64,000 nt of DNA from Bacteroidia bacterium (GTDB lineage: Bacteria; Bacteroidota; Bacteroidia; J057): positions 124,001-188,000 of the forward strand of contig JALEFZ010000096.1 of NCBI GenBank assembly GCA_022760475.1, in the 5' to 3' direction. The position numbers and the translations under genes were made by a program. The notes below the pieces were generated by a model. The model was given only the letters and a program-made list of their open reading frames with translations, was not told where the DNA came from and did not search any database. The first letter of the stretch is position 1; each line of letters starts with the position of its first letter. Of this stretch, positions 60,136-64,000 are shown one piece after another.

Positions 60136-60900
60136 ATGAATAGGTGGGTCTGCATTTTGTTTATTCTAGGATCAATGGGCATCCAGTCTGGTTTCTCACA
60201 GGATTCTTCACCAAAGATTTCAGTGAATATCCCAAGTATCCAACAGGAAGCGACTTCCATATGGCGCACCATCAACGACATTGAATTTCTTGAAAAGTTG
60301 GGCTATCAAATTGCCCTTCCCAAACATTCTACGATAGACTCCCTCATATCTAAATCCAGGGCTGGAAACTTTGGCAATGAGGACTTTCCCACTATCTACC
60401 AATTGCTGGAATCGGGTATTTATGACATACAAGACTATCAGTCCGCCTTCAGGAAAGTGATAGAAGAAGAGACCTTGTTGAATGAAATGATTAAGGAAAT
60501 ATATGATTCAAAGGATTCCTGGGATTGGGATTTTACCTTCTATAAAAGCTATCCTGTTGTCTTTACGCTCTATGGTACAGGAGGGAGTTACGACCCCAAC
60601 TCGGGGAGGGTGACACTTTTCACTACAACGGGAGGGAAATTCAAGCAATACTCAAATCCAGCAAATACCATCATACATGAAATTGTTCATTTGGGTATGG
60701 AAAAGTCTATTGTCCAAAAGCACCAGCTTTCCCACGAATTGAAAGAAAGGATCGTTGACAAGTTTGTCTACCTGATGTTTCTTGACAGGCTTCCGGACTA
60801 TAAGATCCAAAACATGGGGGAGCAGCGGATAGATGATCACCTCCAAAAAAGAGCTGATCTGGAAAAGCTGGAATACAGCTTAAAGATTCTCAAAGAGTAG
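60136..60900 (+). CDS. Exported protein with HExxH metalloprotease-like motif
   Basis: The 254-residue protein has a signal peptide ending GFSQ. NTIIHEIVHLG contains HEIVH (H181, E182, H185), the zincin motif; further candidates for the third zinc ligand are H196, H200, E201 and E204 in the following helix (KHQLSHELKERIVDKF), which gives a gluzincin-type reading. Upstream, FTLYGTGGSYDPNSGRVTLFTT could be the edge strand that binds substrate. The family is not recognised. A periplasmic metallopeptidase is possible but not shown. Confidence 0.75.
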   Translation: MNRWVCILFILGSMGIQSGFSQDSSPKISVNIPSIQQEATSIWRTINDIEFLEKLGYQIALPKHSTIDSLISKSRAGNFGNEDFPTIYQLLESGIYDIQDYQSAFRKVIEEETLLNEMIKEIYDSKDSWDWDFTFYKSYPVVFTLYGTGGSYDPNSGRVTLFTTTGGKFKQYSNPANTIIHEIVHLGMEKSIVQKHQLSHELKERIVDKFVYLMFLDRLPDYKIQNMGEQRIDDHLQKRADLEKLEYSLKILKE

Positions 60901-60979
60901 AAAAAAATATACCTTCCCACGTAAAAAATTCCTATATACTTAACTTAAGGCTAGCTGAAATAGGTAAATTGAGCCTGTT

Positions 60980-61558
60980 ATGAAAAAATTGCCAGCCTGT
61001 TTTCTTCTGATTAGCTTGCTGTTTTCCTACAGCTCAACCTTAGGTCAAAACAGGGTAAGAGATACGATCTTCTTAAAGAGAAAAGTCAGAGACAATCAAT
61101 TCATAACTGATACCCTCTATCCACCTCCAGGCCTGTTGAAGCCTCATATGATCGTGGGCACCAGCATGTTGCACAACTCGGCAAAAAATATCCTTTTATT
61201 AGAGGAGGGTATAATACCCATTAGCCTTGAAATTCTGGAGGATTGTAAGACTGTAAAGCCTTCATCCTTTAAAAATTATCCCCAACTGCTGCATACAAGT
61301 CAGGATTCAAACCTCCTGACCATAGACATCGCCATCGTTTCCAACTGTTGTCATGACTTCCTGGGCGAGGCAGAATTAATTGGCAAGGATACCCTCAAAC
61401 TTTTCTATCACAGCTATGGAGACCACTGTGCCTGTAAATGTTGTTTCAAACTGCGCTACAAATTTGACCTTGACTTAACGATCATCCCACACCTGCCAGC
61501 TTTCGTGATATTGGAAGGCAGTAGGGGCCCTCTGCGCTTAAAAACTCACAAAGACTAA
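60980..61558 (+). CDS. Exported cysteine-rich protein of unknown function
   Basis: The 192-residue protein has a signal peptide ending in LGQ. Cysteines cluster in SNCCHDFLGEAEL (C123, C124, H125) and YGDHCACKCCFKLRY (H149, C150, C152, C154, C155). The spacing suggests bound metal, a small cluster or several disulfides. The middle region has strands; no family was recognised. It lies between the HExxH protein and a GNAT gene, 19 nt from the latter, so it may be co-transcribed with it. Confidence 0.7.
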   Translation: MKKLPACFLLISLLFSYSSTLGQNRVRDTIFLKRKVRDNQFITDTLYPPPGLLKPHMIVGTSMLHNSAKNILLLEEGIIPISLEILEDCKTVKPSSFKNYPQLLHTSQDSNLLTIDIAIVSNCCHDFLGEAELIGKDTLKLFYHSYGDHCACKCCFKLRYKFDLDLTIIPHLPAFVILEGSRGPLRLKTHKD

Positions 61559-61577
61559 TTTTTTTATTCTTCAATAA

Positions 61578-62018
61578 ATGAACATAAGCATTCGACTAGC
61601 CACAGAGACCGAGTTGAGCAGGGTTCACCAGATGATCCTTGATTTCGCAAAATTTATCAAAAAGCCTGAAATGGTCTACATTACCCCCGAACAGATGGTC
61701 AAGGATAAGGATATTTTCAAATGCCTTATTGCTGTAGAGGGTAAAGAAATTGTTGGATTCGCCACCTACTTCTTTGCCTATTATTCATGGAGTGGGAAGG
61801 CTGTTTACCTGGATGACCTTTATGTAGAAGAAAAATACAGAGGCAAAGGGATTGGAACATTGCTATTTGACAGGGTAATGGAAGTTGGCAAGGAGGCAAA
61901 TTGCTTCAAAATGAAATGGCAGGTATCAAGCTGGAATGCCAAGGCTCAGGAATTTTACCGCGCAAAAGGAGCAATCATTGATGATGCCGAAATCAACTGT
62001 GATTTAAAACTGACTTAA
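61578..62018 (+). CDS. GNAT-family N-acetyltransferase
   Basis: The 146-residue GNAT enzyme has KAVYLDDLYVEEKYRGKGIGTLLFDRVMEVG, with the acetyl-CoA binding RGKGIG loop, and NAKAQEFYRAKGA as the final helix motif. It resembles the diamine/thialysine acetyltransferase (SAT-like) group in length and in the LDDLYVEEKYRGKGIG block. Cytoplasmic. A 38-codon ORF starts 2 nt after its stop and may be translated with it. Confidence 0.92.
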   Translation: MNISIRLATETELSRVHQMILDFAKFIKKPEMVYITPEQMVKDKDIFKCLIAVEGKEIVGFATYFFAYYSWSGKAVYLDDLYVEEKYRGKGIGTLLFDRVMEVGKEANCFKMKWQVSSWNAKAQEFYRAKGAIIDDAEINCDLKLT

Positions 62019-62020
62019 GC

Positions 62021-62137
62021 ATGGCTGAACATGTACACCTATACACAAAGAAGAAGGCAAACGAAGAAAATTGGGAACTTGAACCCGAGGAAGGACCAAA
62101 TCGCCAAAAATGGGAGAAGGATTTGTTTCCTAAGTAA
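62021..62137 (+). CDS. 38-aa small protein coupled to the GNAT gene
   Basis: The ATG lies 2 nt after the GNAT stop codon and TAA ends the frame at 62137. The peptide (MAEHVHLYTKKKANEENWEL..., KWEKDLFPK) is highly charged and looks like a real coding sequence rather than random DNA. The close spacing suggests translational coupling. Function unknown. It was found by reading the intergenic DNA and is below usual length limits. Confidence 0.4.
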   Translation: MAEHVHLYTKKKANEENWELEPEEGPNRQKWEKDLFPK

Positions 62138-62173
62138 TTCTTCCTCAAATTTTGGTGAACCAATTTAGAAAGT

Positions 62174-63250
62174 ATGAACTTCAAGCAAATCTGCCTCTTC
62201 TTCTCCCTATCGATTCAAATGCTTTTCGCCCAAACCGTTCTGGAGGCAGATGGCCCTGGAAATACCTATGAATTGATTAACTCAGTCCTTGCCCCCTCTT
62301 ACAATGTCATTGAAGTTCCGGATTGTAAGCATAGCAGTTTCGGGAGGCACATAGATGAAGTCTTTGATACAGAATTGAACAAATTCGTCTTCAGGTTCCA
62401 AATCCACACAGCCCAGGATGATGACAGATGCATCAAGTTTGACCGCCAGCGCAATGAAATTAAAACCTATGATAAGTCCCCCGATGAACTGCTAGGAATC
62501 AGGGAAGAATGGGTGGTGTATAAATGGAAATTTAAACTGGACAGTGCCTTTCAACCTTCTTCTTCCTTTACGCACCTACATCAACTTAAGGCTGTAGGCG
62601 GCTCCGAAGCTTCCATGCCCCTTATTACGCTTACAGCAAGAAAAGCAAGCCCAAACCGCCTGGAACTTCGTTATGCAGAAGCCTTGTCCCAAAGGACATT
62701 AGACCAGACTCCCATAGCCCCCATGCTAGGCATATGGCTAGACGTCAAGGAGGTGGTCTACTATGATGAAGTAGGTTTAGGAAAATATGAAGTCTTGATT
62801 CAAGCCCATTCCAATGGAGACACGCTTTTTCATTACAGCAATCAGGCAATCCGAACCTGGAAAACAGGTGCAGACTTTATCCGGCCGAAATGGGGAATTT
62901 ACCGAAGCCTGAACGACTCATCTAATCTCAGGGACGAGGAGGTCTGGTTTGCAGACTTTTCCATTGAAGAAACAACGGCCGTAACTTCTAATGCAATTCC
63001 TTATCTTCCTGCTGAAGACTTTTATTTCTACCCCAATCCGGCAAGAGAATCCTTGTATATTTCGGATTATGCCTTGGAAAAATTCACCTCATTGAGCATT
63101 TATACGCTTGACGGCAGGCGTATTTTTGAACACCAATTGAGTTCCAAAAATGTGGCATTACCCGTATTAGGAGCGGGAATTTATATTGTGAGGTTTACAT
63201 CTGTCCATGCACAAAGCCAGCCAATAAAACTGATGCTACAAAATAGATAA
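62174..63250 (+). CDS. T9SS-secreted polysaccharide lyase-like protein (beta-jelly roll)
   Basis: The 358-residue protein has a signal peptide ending LFAQ and a C-terminal T9SS sorting domain (FYFYPNPARESLYISDYALEKF ... GIYIVRF). The central 240 residues have a concanavalin-like jelly-roll pattern with conserved polar patches (FGRHIDEVFD, CIKFDRQRNEIKTYDKSP, THLHQLKAVGG, RPKWGIYRSLND). These resemble beta-jelly-roll polysaccharide lyases such as heparin lyase I/PL7/PL20-type enzymes; exact family not assigned. It probably acts on an extracellular anionic polysaccharide. Confidence 0.75.
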   Translation: MNFKQICLFFSLSIQMLFAQTVLEADGPGNTYELINSVLAPSYNVIEVPDCKHSSFGRHIDEVFDTELNKFVFRFQIHTAQDDDRCIKFDRQRNEIKTYDKSPDELLGIREEWVVYKWKFKLDSAFQPSSSFTHLHQLKAVGGSEASMPLITLTARKASPNRLELRYAEALSQRTLDQTPIAPMLGIWLDVKEVVYYDEVGLGKYEVLIQAHSNGDTLFHYSNQAIRTWKTGADFIRPKWGIYRSLNDSSNLRDEEVWFADFSIEETTAVTSNAIPYLPAEDFYFYPNPARESLYISDYALEKFTSLSIYTLDGRRIFEHQLSSKNVALPVLGAGIYIVRFTSVHAQSQPIKLMLQNR

Positions 63251-63254
63251 GGTA

Positions 63255-64000
63255 TTGAACATCAAAGTCGCTCATAAGCTATTTATCAGATCCAACCATT
63301 GGAAGGAAAAGGAAGAATCTATCTGGTTCATCCATGGCTTTGCTGACTCTGGATTGGCATACAAAGAAGCCTTTGAATCTGTGTTGGATGAGCATTTTAA
63401 TCTTTTTGTGGTAGACATGCCGGGCTTTGGAGTCAGTCCGTTGAATCCTGGCTACCTTGGTCTAAAAGAACAGGCAGCACTACTTAGCACAGTCATTCAA
63501 GAGGAATCTCCCAGCACAACAAGGGTCAATATTGTTGCTCATTCCTTGGGGGGCCTCCTTGGAACCTGGATATGCCAGGAAATCACTAGTCGAATCAATT
63601 GCTTCATCAGTGTAGAGGGCAACCTGACCGAAGCCGATGGCTACTTCTCCAGTAAGCCACTGGATTACGATACGGCTGAAGAGTTTGCAACTTCATTCGA
63701 AGAAGAAATCTTCCAAAAAGCGCAGCAAGCGGAGACTTATCGGAGGTATTATAGCAGCCTGCGACTTGCAGAGCCTGAGGCCATGAGAAACTGGAGTCTC
63801 TCAAGCCAGTCATTCACCCAGGACAACAAATGTGGCATTGAATTCCGAGAGCTTACTTGCAAAAAAATTTACCTTTGGGGAGAAAGAGATACTCCTGTTG
63901 AAAGTATTCAATTCCTAAAGGACAATCAGATAGCCAATCATCAGTATGATGGCATAGGGCACTGGCACATGGTAGAAAATGCCCGGGTTTTTTATAGGGA
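63255..64000 (+). CDS. Alpha/beta hydrolase, partial (window edge)
   Basis: From 63255 a frame is open to the window end (248 codons). It encodes an alpha/beta hydrolase with oxyanion loop FIHGFADSG, strand VVDMPGFG, nucleophile elbow AHSLGG, acid in GERDTPVES and histidine in GIGHWHMVEN. No ATG is available near the start; TTG at 63255, 4 nt after the preceding stop codon, fits translational coupling. Only the last few residues are missing. It may share an operon with the T9SS lyase-like protein. Confidence 0.8.
   Translation, partial: MNIKVAHKLFIRSNHWKEKEESIWFIHGFADSGLAYKEAFESVLDEHFNLFVVDMPGFGVSPLNPGYLGLKEQAALLSTVIQEESPSTTRVNIVAHSLGGLLGTWICQEITSRINCFISVEGNLTEADGYFSSKPLDYDTAEEFATSFEEEIFQKAQQAETYRRYYSSLRLAEPEAMRNWSLSSQSFTQDNKCGIEFRELTCKKIYLWGERDTPVESIQFLKDNQIANHQYDGIGHWHMVENARVFYR

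Noticed and set aside
57692..60900. Toxin-immunity or defence locus (DUF4304-like, DUF4419, HExxH protein)
   Set aside because: No toxin, nuclease, ATPase or reverse transcriptase gene is present, and the three genes are separated by more than 100 bp each.

Overview
The window is a 64 kb piece of a chromosome from a Bacteroidota bacterium, most likely of the Cytophagia or a related marine or soil lineage. The evidence is two secreted proteins with C-terminal type IX secretion (T9SS) sorting domains, LytTR/LytS two-component genes, AraC, HxlR and short Crp-type regulators of Bacteroidota style, several SPII lipoproteins, moderate-to-low GC, and almost no strong Shine-Dalgarno sequences. I see no tRNA, rRNA, CRISPR array, transposase, integrase or phage gene. 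It reads as an accessory, slowly decaying region: many stand-alone enzymes, each with its own local regulator, with gene remnants between them.

Layout. 0.1-9 kb: a PhlG-like hydrolase, a bicupin, a methyltransferase next to a remnant of another methyltransferase, an SDR/AraC pair, a broken gene and the first of four serine beta-lactamase-fold hydrolases. 9.3-13.7 kb: a three-gene operon for a periplasmic molybdenum hydroxylase of the isoquinoline 1-oxidoreductase type (diheme cytochrome c, 2Fe-2S subunit, large subunit), followed by an AraC gene paralogous to the one at 5.8 kb. 13.8-19.9 kb: DUF481, DUF6940, a beta-lactamase/TPR protein, a LytS/LytTR pair and a GNAT enzyme. 20-33 kb: a WYL regulator with a SnoaL-type gene, two HxlR regulators each divergent from a secreted protein, two more beta-lactamase-fold proteins, an ECF sigma operon, a PEBP protein and a T9SS esterase.

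34-45 kb: lipoproteins, an amphi-Trp protein, remnants of another beta-lactamase-fold gene and of an enoyl-CoA hydratase, a phytanoyl-CoA dioxygenase/SDR/Dabb operon divergent from an AraC gene, and three Crp-type regulators. 45.6-50 kb: a Rieske oxygenase, then an ECF sigma factor overlapping a gene whose product joins an anti-sigma-like N-terminus to a beta-strand-rich C-terminus, then a beta-helix lipoprotein. 50-64 kb: alpha/beta hydrolases, a methyltransferase, an SDR, a 2H phosphoesterase, a fourth Crp-type gene, an AraC remnant fused to a fatty acid hydroxylase remnant, DUF4419, an HExxH protein, a cysteine-rich secreted protein, and a final run of GNAT, 38-aa ORF, T9SS lyase-like protein and a hydrolase cut by the window edge.

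The least expected structures are: (1) a small non-coding element with 11-bp terminal inverted repeats in three copies at different stages of decay (8716, 36749, 53231); (2) at least six gene remnants, one a clear fusion of two truncated genes; (3) the sigma factor/anti-sigma-barrel pair; (4) a perfect 30-bp palindrome whose arms are themselves palindromic. I found no convincing new defence system.
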